Source: Mugil cephalus (lineage: Eukaryota > Chordata > Actinopteri > Mugiliformes > Mugilidae). Taken from it: a stretch of DNA of 64,000 nucleotides. A model generated the notes under the pieces. It made no database searches. It worked only from the letters and a program-made list of their open reading frames with translations, and was not told the origin of the DNA. The DNA is taken from positions 34,042,117 to 34,106,116 of the forward strand of contig NC_061771.1 in the NCBI RefSeq assembly GCF_022458985.1, written 5' to 3'. Made by a program: the position numbers and the translations under genes. This document shows, piece after piece, positions 1 through 10,700 of this stretch (position 1 is the first letter of the stretch; every line of letters starts with the position of its first letter).

Positions 1-156
1 GCGGTATGGAAGATGAGATGAGAATATTGAAATAGAAAAAATACAAAGAATACAAAAGCTGTGTGTATGTGTGCGTGATAAGGTGAATTTGCGACACAAG
101 AAGCATAGTTGAGTATGCATTGGGTCCAGTGTCTGGGGTCATTTTTATCGCCTTAA

Positions 157-1125
157 CTAATAGGAACTGCTGAAGGATGGCAGCCTTTGGAGGAAGTACA
201 GATGGCTCTGTCCTTTCCTGCACAGAGCATCTGTGTTGACAGTCCAGTCCAGTTTATCATCTACCTGCACTCTCAGGTTTATAAGTGTGAACCACCTCCC
301 CACAGTCTCCTTTGATGAGGACAGGCTTGGGGTGTGGCCTGGTTCTTCTGAAGTCCACGACCATCTCTTTGGTCTTTGTGGAGTTGAGGAGCAGGTGGTT
401 GGGATCACACAATGTGACAAAGTCCTCGACCAGTTGTCTGTACGCCAGTTCACCCTTGATACAACCGACAATAGCGGTGCTCTGCCTGTCAGGTAGTCTG
501 TGATCCAAGCCACCAGGTGTGATTCAACTCCCATCTCTGTCAGTTTGTCTTTGAGGACCAGAGACTGGATGGTGTTGAAGGCGCTGGGGAAGTCCAGAGG
601 CACCACCGCCTCTGTCCAGGTGAGAGAGGGTAAGAAGAAGAGGATGGCATCCTCCACTCCCACTTTCTCCCGGTTTGCAAACTGCAGAGGATCAAGAGCG
701 TGGCGGGCCAGTGGCCTCGGGTCAGAAGCAGTCGTACCAAGGTCTCCATCACTTGCGATGTCAGGGTGACCAGGCTGAAGTGGTTCAGCTCCTCCGGGTG
801 TGAATTCTTTGGGACTAGAATGCCTTCCATAGCTCGGGAACCTTCCCCTCTCCTAACCTCAGCTTGTAGTTGCACTGTAAAAGGGTGCGGGAGCACTTCA
901 TCATGATGGGGGTGGGTGCTACTCGGCGGTAATTATTGAGGGAGGAGGTGGTGTTGTTTTTGGATACCGGTAAACTTGTGGCAGTCTTGAAGCAGGGTGG
1001 TACCACAGCCTGGGGTAGCGAGGTGTAGAAAATGTTTGTGAGAACCCCAGTCAGTTGGTCAACACATTCCTTGAGCACCTTTCCTGGTATGTTGTCAGGG
1101 CCAGCTGCTTTCCCGGGTCCTCATC
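157..1125 (-). mobile_element. Degraded L2-like non-LTR retrotransposon (reverse transcriptase fragment)
   Basis: Read on the minus strand from about 1125 down to 157, several frames together give an L2/Rex1-type reverse transcriptase. The start of the RT domain resembles KAAGPDNIPGKVLKEC, followed by a block ending near NNYRRVAPTPI, then the palm block VVPLDFPSAFNTIQ and DYLTGR, and a C-terminal part with NHLLLNSTKTKEMVVDFRR. The blocks sit in different frames, so frameshifts are present. The segment between DYLTGR and the AIVGCIKGE block is missing; in this family it carries the F(A/S)DD catalytic box, so the copy is dead by internal deletion. Family assignment is from remembered fish L2 proteins. 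Confidence 0.85.
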
Positions 1126-1851
1126 TCTGCCTGCCGTCAAAATGACATTGCACCCAACCCCAATGCTGTCTCCTGCAGAAGGTGGGTCCACAGGAAGGCG
1201 GGTCCAAGTTAATTCTTCAGGTTGAACTTGGCCACGCCCCTTGAGGCAAGATCTGATTTCAGAGAGTCTGAGAGAGAGACAGCACAGAGAAAGAATAGAA
1301 AGACATGAATGAAAAACTGGATGAAGGTGAAGTTAGGAGCTGTGATGAAAAGCTGACATGGCTGCTACAGAGACAAGCCACACAGCTGCTGTGGTGAGGT
1401 GTGTGTTAAAGCAGAGTCCTAAACAGCAGCCTAACACAGGCCCAAACATCCTAACAAAGCAGGATTCATGCTCAGTGTGATGATTTCAAACAGAAGCTGG
1501 AGAAGAGACAGGACTCTGTTGGACTGACTGCAGAAAGAAGGTTGAGCTCATTTCCAGTGTTGAGGGTCTCTGACCACAAAGACTCAGACTCTTCAAGGTT
1601 TTTAGCCTGGACCCAGGAATTAGTAACAGAGCTCTACTGGAGGGTTAACAGGGACCAACATCACACCAGACTGAAAGTCATCATTGAAACTTTAACATCT
1701 GTTCTAAAATACACAGAGAAGCAGTGAAGGGATGCTACAACAGGTGTTACATGTTTCAGGGTTTCAGTCAGTAGATCCACAATAACAGAAGGACAACGTC
1801 AGTGAAACATGTCTCGGTAGATTTAACCTACATCTTTTATTCTTTATTCAG
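1126..1851. other. Unassigned stretch between LINE and NLR exons
   Basis: No complete gene is visible. Around 1253-1400 there is a short plus-strand open segment with an ATG near 1304, and 1542-1727 is another 61-codon open segment. Either could be decayed 5' sequence of the NLR-like gene that follows, but neither contains a recognisable FISNA or NACHT motif. I make no functional call. Confidence 0.4.
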
Positions 1852-2888
1852 GTTGAAGAGCTGCAGGTTGTCAGAGATCAGCTGTGATTCTCTGGGACCA
1901 GCTCTGAAGTCCAACCCCTCCCATCTGAAATATCTGGACCTGAGTCACAACAACCTGAAGGATTCAGGAGTGAAGCAGCTGTGTGGTTTTCTGGAGAGTC
2001 CAGACTGTAGACTGGAGACTCTGAGGTCAGTTTACTGTCTGTTACTGTTGTAGATCTGATATGTTTAATCACCAACTGAATCTAATTCATGTTCCTCCAT
2101 CAATCTGAGTGTTTGTAGCAGAAACTGTAGAAAATGTCCACTGTTAGTTGCTAAAGTCAATGAAGCTTAGACGCTGTTAGGACACAGTAATGATTTTTTC
2201 TACGTCTTTTATTCTTTATTCAGTTTGTGGAACTACAGTTTGTCGGAGATCAGCTGTGATTCTCTGGTCTCTGCTCTGAAGTTCAACCCCTCCCATCTGA
2301 AACATCTGGAGCTGAGTTTCAACAGTGTGAAGGAATCAGGAGTGAAGCAGCTTCTTTATCTTAAGAATAGTCCAGACTATAAACTGGAGACTTTGAGGTC
2401 AGTAGAGGGTTCCAGTCAGTCCATGCTATATTCATCATTATTGTCCTAAACACACAGTAGAAGCAAGTCCAGACACACTGGATGAGCTGTATCAGTCACT
2501 GACAGCTGATGAAGGAAACATTCATTTATCTGCTGTCTTGTTCCTTCTTCTCTCTACAGATGGAAGCGAGGATCTTTGTGAAAAAGAGTGTGAGCTGAGA
2601 AGATGAGCTGTGTCCCGATGATCCAGAGGTTGAAGCAGCAGCAGTTTGTGTGTCGAGAGACTCTGACTCTTCAACGGAAACATGAACTAAAACACACACA
2701 TTAACCTCCCAGTGTTCAGTGTTCAGTTTCACTCACTGAGCATATGTGTTTCTGTTTCTGCTGTTTGATTTATGGGGTTTCTCTGATATTTCCTGACACT
2801 GTTGGAGCTTCTGTTCAGTTCCAGTCCATGTGTAGATGCTGGATGCTGGAATAGAATAGAGCTAACTCTGGATGTCATCCTGATTAAA
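1852..2888 (+). pseudogene. 3' end of a fish NLR (NLRC3/NLRP12-like) gene: two LRR exons and a short terminal exon
   Basis: Two exons of exactly 174 bp (1852-2025 and 2224-2397) each encode one NLR-type leucine-rich repeat, with core [28 protein letters not shown] and a terminal LETLR. Each is preceded by TTTATTCAG and followed by GAG|GTCAGT, the phase-preserving LRR exon layout of the large teleost NLR family. A third exon starts at 2560 after CTACAG and adds only WKRGSL before TGA at 2579-2581. A possible ATTAAA polyadenylation signal lies at 2883. No NACHT or FISNA exon is found upstream in the window; a LINE fills 157-1125. Family members often continue into a B30.2 domain after the LRRs, and that is absent here. 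I favour a truncated or decayed copy, but the 5' exons could lie outside the window. Confidence 0.72.
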
Positions 2889-3480
2889 GGTGAAGGCTGT
2901 TTTTTACATTTATACTGATATTACTGGTGTATTCATGGTGTTAAAAGACAGAGATTTAAGATGAAAAAGTGTCGCCTTCAGGTTTAAGGTGGAGAGTTAC
3001 GAGTGCTCACCTGAAACTATAACCAGTGTCTGTTAGTATCCAGATACTGACCTGTGATTAGAGGATGTGGTTCAGAAGAACCTGGTGGTGGCTTCTTTTA
3101 CTGATCAGTGGTTCTCTAATGATTTATTAATGACAACCTCTCCAGACTCAACATATCTGTCTAAAGATTGATTCATATTTTCAGTAGGTTGTTTTCAATT
3201 GAATTTTTATAAATGCGTCTGAAAGAGTAGCTGCATGTCGCCAGTAGCTCTGTGATCCTTTTTTTAGGTTAATCTCAGTGTGTTAATGGTTGTTTTTATC
3301 TGACTTGTTGTTGTTGTTTCTGTGCCTTGAACCAGTCAAAATGGTTTTTGGACGTTTTTGTCATTTTGTGCTGTTTTTATTTAGTTTTTGGCTGTGTTGT
3401 TGGTCATTGGCTGTGGAGTTCGGCGGAGTGGCCGTTGTGTCTGTTGGTGTCTTTCAGGGATCAGCTGTTAGCGCTGTCTG
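2889..3480. other. Intergenic, no gene recognised
   Basis: AT-rich sequence without recognisable coding content or clear repeats. A plus-strand open segment from 3290 runs into the LINE fragment at 3481 but does not resemble a known protein over this part. Confidence 0.4.
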
Positions 3481-3716
3481 TGTCCCCTGAGCTGCCCGGA
3501 CCGAGGCCTGAGATTCCCTCTGAACTTCAGAAGAAGTGCTGGGGATGCCAGGCTGGAGGTGGAGGTGGAGGGGCAGAGGAGGAGGTTGAGTCGGAGGTGC
3601 CGTCTGTCCTCATTGGGGAACGTGAGATCTCTGGAAGCAGGATGGATGGACTGTGTGGACTTGGTGGGACCCAGAGGGACTGTGTCATGAGAAGTGCTTG
3701 GAGACCTGGTTCATAG
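3481..3716 (+). mobile_element. 5' fragment of a LINE endonuclease-type ORF
   Basis: The plus-strand translation has the order KKCWGCQAGG, a Glu-rich gap, VPSVLIGEREISGSRMDGL and GGTQRDCVMRS. It resembles the N-terminus of ORF2 in fish LINEs, where an RGCRAG block is followed by PS-ITMGNVRSL-NKMDEL and RTQREY. The conserved N and R of the endonuclease start (GNVRSL) are replaced by ER and EIS, so it is decayed. The match is from memory and short. Confidence 0.55.
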
Positions 3717-3935
3717 ACCACAGTGCCTCTGTGCCCGGCTTTGGGACTCTATGGGTTGCTATGCAACCACATCACCTTGGACACTGTTTTTGCCAACTAC
3801 TTTTGTATATTTGTTCATAATGATGATTCTGTAAATTTTGTGAATACACAGTTTATTTTATTTTACTAGATAAAACTTAAAACTCATTTGATCTTTCTTG
3901 TGGTTTTTATGTGTTTACTTTTATGTGCAACAAAG

Positions 3936-4460
3936 CTACGTTGACAAAGTCATTTTCCTCTCTAAAGATTTAAGCCTTTCAGTCATTATTATTATTATTA
4001 TTGTCTCCTTTTCCCTTTTCGTCTGAGCTGACCACATAATCTTGCCTTTAAAGATGGACTTTGCAGTGTCCCACAGGGTGCTAGGAGACACATGTCCATT
4101 TTCTGTAATGATTTGAAAGCTGGTGTCATTAAGACAACCTGTGTTCAGTCTCCATAGAGTCTCTTTTGGTCTGTTATTTAAGTCAAGTGTCAACTGCACC
4201 CCAGTATGATCAGATATATCTTTTATATCTATTACTCCAATGCCACATTTTGTGATTCTACATTAAACATAAAAAATGATTTATTCTCGAATAAACCCTG
4301 TGTGGGAATGAGTAAAAAGTATAACACTTTTTGTGTGGATGTACCTCTCTCCATATGTCAGTCATTCCTATTTCCTTTAACAGTTCTCTGGTGTATAATG
4401 CTTCAGGCTGCATCAAGGAAGGTTAAAGCAGACATTCCAGTCGCCTCCACAGATTAGGAC
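3936..4460 (-). mobile_element. L1-like LINE, ORF2 fragment between endonuclease and RT
   Basis: Minus-strand translation contains LTLDLNNRPKETLWRLNTG, then LNDTSFQ, then PSTLWDTAKSIFKGKIM and KREKE. This is the linker after the endonuclease domain in L1/Tx1-type ORF2 proteins (WRLN, LWDTAKA-LRGKI, basic coiled segment). The upstream part at 4200-4460 continues the same element with stops. An ATT trinucleotide run at 3984-4001 interrupts it. Confidence 0.7.
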
Positions 4461-4794
4461 TCGAATCTTAACCGTAACCCTAACTCTAACCACAACCTGT
4501 CATCTGTTTGTGATCCACCGCATGTTTAACCAATAGGTACTGTCCCTCTTTATCTACTATTTGAGATGTGAATAGAAAATTTACTCGAATTGTATGAGAA
4601 TTGCAATTACTCCTCTCTTTTTCAAACAATGAATAGTATATGTTTATAAACTCTAATTTTTCAAACTGTTTGCACCCTAACTTAGGTGTGTTAATATCAT
4701 GCTTTTTTCATTTAATTTTAGCTATTGTCTTAGTTCTTTTTATAGGATTTTGTAACCCATTAAATTTTTTTCCAAGCACCACAGAGCATCAGCT

Positions 4795-5340
4795 CTTTAG
4801 TTTTATATTCCAAAAAATAGATGAGGATCGACCTGGGACTAGATCCTGGATGGGGTTTGACTCTGAGGGACCGATGGCAGTGCTGAATGTTGAAAGAGGT
4901 GCAATTTGGTTTTCAAAACATTTGTGACAAAGTCTTGAATATTTTCGGCGGATGTTGTATGTTATTCCTTCGCAAATGTGCCTCTAAGTCCCTCAGTTTC
5001 TTCTGCAGTTGGTCTTGAAGTTCCAAGGAGTGGATAAGCAACTTTTTAGTGTCGGTGCTCCACTCTTCCACATCAGCTCAACTCTGCTCCGCCTGCTGAG
5101 CTCGGCCCATTATGTCCTTTAAGTCGGTGACAATGGTGTTTAGCTTCAGGCTAACGTCTCCTCTAAAAGCGGCTAGCTCATTTTTCACTTGTCCTACGTT
5201 TTCGGCTCTTTCATCACATCACTGCCGGACCGCCTGTATTTTGGCAGTGATGTTAGCTTGGATAGCCTCCATGTGCGCACTTACTTCGCTATCTTCGCTG
5301 TTGGACCCCACACTTTTACTCTGAAAAATCACCCATCGAC
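4795..5340 (-). mobile_element. L1-like LINE, ORF1 (coiled-coil) fragment
   Basis: Minus-strand translation gives a heptad-like acidic and basic coiled coil containing LQDQLQKKLRDLEAHLRRN, matching the LEDLENRSRRNN region of L1 ORF1 proteins. It is preceded by SEVSAHMEAIQANITAKIQA. It lies on the same strand as, and 5' of, the ORF2 fragment at 3936-4460, so both probably come from one decayed L1 insertion. Stops and frameshifts are present. Confidence 0.6.
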
Positions 5341-5454
5341 GTTTCCTGTAGTTTTCCAATTGGTTCTAGTTTATCCAAAAGTCATGTAATTGTTGATGGG
5401 GAAATAAAACCACCTGGGAGCTTACAAATTATTCTGCCATTCACTTCTCCGCCA

Positions 5455-5625
5455 GACTGGAAGTCTCTGGATATGTACATTTACATCTACCTTATTTTAT
5501 TTTATTTTACTTTATTTTATTCATATGTCTATGTCTTGTTCATGTCTGTTTTTTCTCTTTCTTAAAATACTTTCCCTGGAGGGATCAATAAACTGATCTT
5601 GAATCTTAAATAAATACCTTATTTT
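5455..5625 (+). mobile_element. LINE-type 3' tail
   Basis: A run of ATTTT/CTTTATTTT is followed by TTTCCCTGGAGGGATCAATA and AACTGATCTTGAATCTTAAA. This resembles the 3' untranslated tail of fish non-LTR elements, which end with a GGGATCAATAAAG-type motif and a short tandem repeat. Confidence 0.5.
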
Positions 5626-5975
5626 TATCTTTATCTTAAATAAATACCCCACAGATAAGGCACAGATGTACCCAGTCCAGTTAATCTCCAATAACACCGT
5701 CTCTGTAACCGTATCGAGGGCAGGACCTATTGTCCATGAGTGTATGTAACCTTACTATTCTGAGTCAGGTCGGACAATGTAAGCTAAATATTGAGAAACA
5801 ACAGAGAAACATAATCCTGTTGAAGAAGACAGAGAGGCAATGAGTACTGCAGACAGAAAAGAAAAACTACAGTAAATTAACATCGACATTAATTCAGTTC
5901 TTATTCTGGTGAAAACAGCAGTTACAGACAGGGCTGTAAAGACAGTATCAGAATATGAATCTAATATAAAATCTA

Positions 5976-6175
5976 ATGGGTGGCACAGTGGCTCAGTGGT
6001 TAGCGCTGATGCCCTGCGAGAAGGTCCAGGTTTGAGCATGTTCTCCTTGTGTCTGCTTTGTTTTCTCCAGGTACTCCGGCTTCCTCCCCCCTCCGAAGAC
6101 ATGCTCGTTAGGCTGATTGGTGACTCTAAATTGACCCTGGGTGTGAGTGTGAATGGTTGTTTGTCTCCGTGTTTA
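5976..6175 (+). repeat. Abundant teleost interspersed repeat (GGCACAGTGGCTCAGTGGTT type), truncated
   Basis: The start GGTGGCACAGTGGCTCAGTG, the later GCATGTTCTCCTTGTGTCTG, GACATGCTCGTTAGGCTGAT and GACTCTAAATTGACCCTGGG follow the order of a very common fish repeat with a tRNA-like head. The 3' part of the family (VNTR-like end, CCCGCCTTTC block) is missing after about 6175. Confidence 0.75.
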
Positions 6176-6538
6176 TATTTCCACCATGGCTCTCAATACT
6201 AGTCTTATGGGCTGGACAAACGTTGGTCAAGTTCAAGTAGTCCTGCACCATCATGTCTACAAAGACCTCATCCAGTTCACTTTAAACCAGGAGATGTAAA
6301 TAGTTATTCACACACAACATTTTAAAATGCATCATTGTTGTTCTGTATATTTTACCTTTTTAATCTTGATCTTTTTTTTTTTTAATTCATATGCATCCTA
6401 GTTACCATAGACTAGTTACCTAGTTACCACAGACTTACCTCGTCTAGTTCCTCCAGCTGATCTCTCAGCTTTGAGGAGCTGTTGTTATTAAATCTCTTGA
6501 GCACAGATCCATGGATGTAATGTGGTAATTACTCAGGG

Positions 6539-7005
6539 GACCCATCTATTTCCTGGTAGCTTCCCACTGATAGAGATGATGATGATGAGGTTCATATAAA
6601 GACCACAAGACGGCGCTGTTTCCTCACCCACTCTGGAAATCCCTTCATTGCAGAGTCTGAACTAACCACAGACCCTAGATTTTCCATTTTCTATTTATTT
6701 TTTTTTTACAGACAATGAATTAACCACAGACTGGTCTCATCGACTATTCTCCCAGACCATTGTTCTTAAAGACATTGAACTAACCACCGTGTCTGTGGTA
6801 CCTTCCAGGATCTGTGTATTTGTGTTTAGTTTGTTTATATGAAAACTCCTGAACCGGCTCCATGACTTTAATGTGACAATCAGATACTCGTTGGATCCGT
6901 CTATTTCCTGGAAGCTTCCCACTCATTCTCTGAATGGACTCAGATAAAGTTGAGGATATCAGCTGCAGTTCCTCTGAAGGCCACAGGACGGCGCTGTCAG
7001 TCAGT
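6539..7005. repeat. Diverged duplicated segment upstream of nid1
   Basis: The segment at 6539-6620 (CCATCTATTTCCTGGTAGCT, CCCACT, later ACGGCGCTGT) recurs in diverged form at 6893-6997 (CCGTCTATTTCCTGGAAGCT, CCCACT, ACGGCGCTGT). Between and around the copies the motif AACTAACCAC recurs. The order suggests an old tandem duplication. Confidence 0.55.
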
Positions 7006-7027
7006 CAGTGAACAAACTAAGAAAAGC

Positions 7028-7086
7028 TTTGAATAGAATAGAATAGAATAGAATAGAATAGAATAGAATAGAATAGAATAGAATAG
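7028..7086. repeat. (GAATA)n microsatellite
   Basis: About twelve perfect copies of the pentamer AATAG/GAATA lie about 450 bp upstream of the nid1 start codon. Confidence 0.95.
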
Positions 7087-7200
7087 AGCGCCATTTATTG
7101 TCATCGTACAGAGATTGGACAGCTTCTAATTTTCAGTGCGGACACAAAGTTTATACAAAATAGTGCAAAGTTATTATTTACAAGAGAACTGGAAATTTAA
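7087..7200 (-). mobile_element. LINE 3' tail (L2/CR1-like), reverse orientation
   Basis: CCATTTATTGTCATCGTACA followed by GCACAAAGT- and GTGCAAAGT-type blocks is the reverse complement of the conserved 3' end of fish L2/Rex1 elements (TGTACAATGACAATAAA). It abuts the GAATA microsatellite, as such tails often do. Confidence 0.55.
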
Positions 7201-7525
7201 AATATATTTTACCAGTGAAGATAGAGCAGCAGGACAGCTCCAGTATTTCTACAGACATTTAAGTAACAATTCGAATGTCCTACGATTTTTTCAGACACAG
7301 AACTAACCACAGACTGGACTTTCCCACTATTCCTACAGCCATTAAACTGTATTTTCCCATTATTTCTCTAGATCCTAAACGAACCCCCACCCCCTCCAGC
7401 CTCCAGGTTCCTCCCCCCACCCACACCCCCTCCAGCCTCCTCCCCTCCAGACCTCCGCTGTGCACCGCTGCATCGCTTCACCTCCTCCCGGCTTCATTCA
7501 CTGGGGTGACCGCTGAGGCTGAACC
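7201..7525 (+). promoter_or_regulatory. Proximal upstream region and 5' UTR of nid1
   Basis: The last ~150 bp before the ATG switch to C-rich sequence with repeated CCCCCAC and CCTCCAG blocks (7386-7450), possible Sp/KLF-type GC boxes. An AACTAACCACAGACTGG motif lies at 7301-7317. No clear TATA box is positioned. The start at 7526 has A at -3 (AACCATGAG). Promoter function is inferred from position and composition only. Confidence 0.45.
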
Positions 7526-7732
7526 ATGAGTCCCGGGTCCTGGAGTCTCCTGCGGGTCTGGTCCTGCTTGCTGAGCCTGGGCGTCCTGTCCTGGGCCCTG
7601 GAGCCGGAGGAGCTCTTTGAATTCGGGGAAGATGCCGGAGACCTGCAGCTGGTGTCCGGGTCCGACTCCACCGCGGAGCTCCCTCTCAACCAGAGCCTCA
7701 TGTTCTTCGGAGAAACTTTCGACCAAGTTTAT
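7526..7732 (+). CDS. nid1: nid1 exon 1: signal peptide and N-terminus
   Basis: Encodes 69 residues. An h-region containing [12 protein letters not shown] gives a signal peptide with likely cleavage near residue 25, followed by [18 protein letters not shown], matching the nidogen start (human: ELFPFGPGQGDLEL). The donor is TTTAT|GTGAGT and the exon ends in phase 0. It is separated from exon 2 by a 10-kb intron, as first introns of extracellular-matrix genes often are. Confidence 0.95.
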
Positions 7733-10700
7733 GTGAGTTAAAAACAAGTTTAATTCACGTTTAATTCCATGCATGAAAGAAAGAAAAATCACAACAAATA
7801 TGTGTTTGTTTTCATGCAAAGCCTAAACTCAGAAACTGCACTGAAATCATTTAGAGCCTGAAATAAACTAAATAAGCATTTTAGACTTTCTGAAATAAAT
7901 CACAAAACTAAAATTAGGCTAAAAATGATTTTTAAACGTTATCTCAGTCTGCGGATCGAATCTCAAACTCACCTTGTACTCGGTTCACGGAGGAAAAGGA
8001 GACTTAACGTTTTTAATTTGATAATAACCTTTATTTATTCATTTCATTTCATTTCACTACTGTTAATGGTTCATGTCATATTTCATCTTTATTGACTCTG
8101 AGGCTGATCGAGTGATGTCTGTCTACATTCAGAGTTTAAATTAACATCCGTTTTGTAAGATCTGGTCCCTGGAGTCCAGGTGTGAACCCACGTTAATGAG
8201 TCCTGGTCCCATTAAAGAACCAACTACTGACCAGAAGAGGAGGTGAACTCGTTCATTCATCCACTGGTTGAATAAATGACGTCTGTTCATCAGTAATGAG
8301 CCTTTTTCACAGATTCTGGACCTGGAGATGAAAACCAAACTAAACTAGAAGCTAATCTGAACTAGAATCAACACATGGACGGATGTGATCACATGGATGT
8401 GGAGCGAAGTTACGGATTTCCGTCTTTACTTGTGTTCACCAGAGACGTTTTATTCCTGCTTCAAACAGTCCAGCAGTGAACCCCCGATATTCAACTTATT
8501 AATGAATAAATAATAAACCTAGCTTCCAATTAGTGATAAAGAGGAGTTTCCATCTGGTTCCTAAATCTGGATCATGTCTCCATGTGTCCCCCGTTCTGGT
8601 CCAGTGGTAGGTAGAGATCCATCAGAGACAGCAGCTGATACAATATTCTACTGACCACATGGTGGCACTGCTGCTGATTGACACACATAAACTGAGATCA
8701 GATCTCAAGTTCTGGCTGGGGACGAATTAATGGAGACACATTTTAATTCACAGGGGTTAAACAGATTTCATTTTTACACATTTCATAGAAGACTGGAATT
8801 TTTAATGAAAAGAAAGAGAAGTGGACTGAGCTGAGACCCAAGACTAAACAGCAGAGGCTTATTTTTACTTAGGTCATTTAGGATAGTTTATTAATCTCTC
8901 AGAAAAAAGAAAAAAGAATGCGTATTTAGGACGAAGCCAAAGTAACTGAACCCTGTTGACGAACACGTTGGAGCTCAGTCATGATCAAGACTCTGACGTT
9001 TCTATCACAAAGGTCAGAATCACTCTCAGGGGTTTAGCTCTGGACGAATCAAACAGAAAAAAACATGTTTGGGGTTCAACTGATTTATTTTTTGTTTTGT
9101 AAAAATATGTTGGTTGAATCCTATAATGACTTTTATCAGTGAAACCAGAAGAAAACAGCGTTTATTTGAACACAGCTGGAGTCCAGAGCTCTGATTGGTT
9201 CAAACAGATTCTGCTTCTGAATGTTAGAGGGTTAAATACAAACATTTTTCCTTGTTCTGCTTTTCACTAAAACTAATGGAAAAGGGAAAGTTACTGAAGT
9301 TAGAGGTGTATCTGCTGAGATGAGATTCCTCTCCTGTTCGCTGGTGTTTGTTTGTGATGAGCTGAAGCTGCTCTTGCTCCGTCTCTTTCGGCCTCCAGCT
9401 GTTTGCAGGAGCAGATTCCTCTCTGGGTTTTGGGACGACACCTTTCAGTGCATGTGCTCATTAGAGGGTTTGGAGGAATGTTCCTCTGCTCCTGCTGACG
9501 TTGTCTCTGCAGTTAAAGCCGCTTCAGCTTCCTCCACTCACAGGTTCACATATTATATCTATGGAGAATCAAGAGTCTTTATTGTCATCACGAGAACATA
9601 ATGAGACTTAGCGGAGGCTTAAATGACACACACATAAAGGACAAACATTTAGATTAAAGCCTGATGTCTACATGGACTCGTGGCTCTTCACCTTGTCCCT
9701 GTTTAAACCCACTTCATTCTCTCTCTAAGTGTTTTGTGTTTAGCTGCAGGTTTCCAGCGGCTTGATTGAGCTGATTGATAAGAGAACAGTCCTGTCTTTT
9801 CAGTGTGAGGCGTCGCCCTGTTTGTGTGTTTGTTGACACCTGATAAGCTTTTCTATTGGCCCCAAATCACATTTGAATTCTTTGTTTCCAAAATAGACGT
9901 CCTGTCAGAGCGTCTGCAGCCGTAGCCTCTGATTGTGTGTCCTGCTGGTTTCTGGCTCGGTTTGATTGGGTTTTTTTTGTTGATGTGTGAACGGTCGTGG
10001 TTTGTGTGTGTGGAGTTTTTGTTTTAGACGGACGGACGGACGGACGGATGGAGGGATGGAGGGATGGAGGGATGGAGGTGTTAGATGTAAACATGTGAAC
10101 AGAGGCTGGAATGTGAGTCAATTAAAAGCCGACACAGATAAGCCTCTCATCAGCCGACAAACACAAAGACAGAGGGAGGGGCTGAAGAATGCATTCCTCA
10201 GGTCATGTGACAGCTAATCCAGATTGGACCGTCTACACTCAGCGTGAAACACATTAACTCCCGTTTCCTTTTGTCTTTTTGTTTGTTCTTTTCAACCAAA
10301 AAGCTCAAGTTGGATTTGAGTTGCATATATACCTCATATATTATTATATTATATATATATATACCTCACCTATTAAAGGTGGAAAGAGTTCTGAAATGAT
10401 AGATTTTGTTCTGATTTTTTTACATCACAAAAAAATGACAGATATTCTGTTAGTTGAGCTGAGCGTTGACGTCTGCAGGACTGATTCAACAGCACTGAGA
10501 CAAAGTGACAAAGTTTCAGCTGGACTAGTTGGTCTCTGTGCACCTGCAGTTAATGGAGCATAAGAGAGTCTGGGGGGGGGGGGGGGGGGGGGGGGGTCAT
10601 TGTAGCTGCAAATAGTCAGGATTTTCCATGGGACCCCTACTAGGTTAATCTGGTCAAGCCTCTGCTTCAGTTCTCTCTCATGTTTGTCATAGAGAATATA

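Noticed and set aside
4470-4500. Telomere-like TAACCC repeats
   Set aside because: Only three or four degenerate units (CGTAACCCTAACTCTAACC) within a decayed L1-like region, too few to be an interstitial telomere.
5976-6050. tRNA gene
   Set aside because: The head of the repeat resembles an A box (GTGGCTCAGTGGTTAGCGC), but no proper B box (GGTTCGAATCC) or cloverleaf is present. It belongs to a dispersed repeat.
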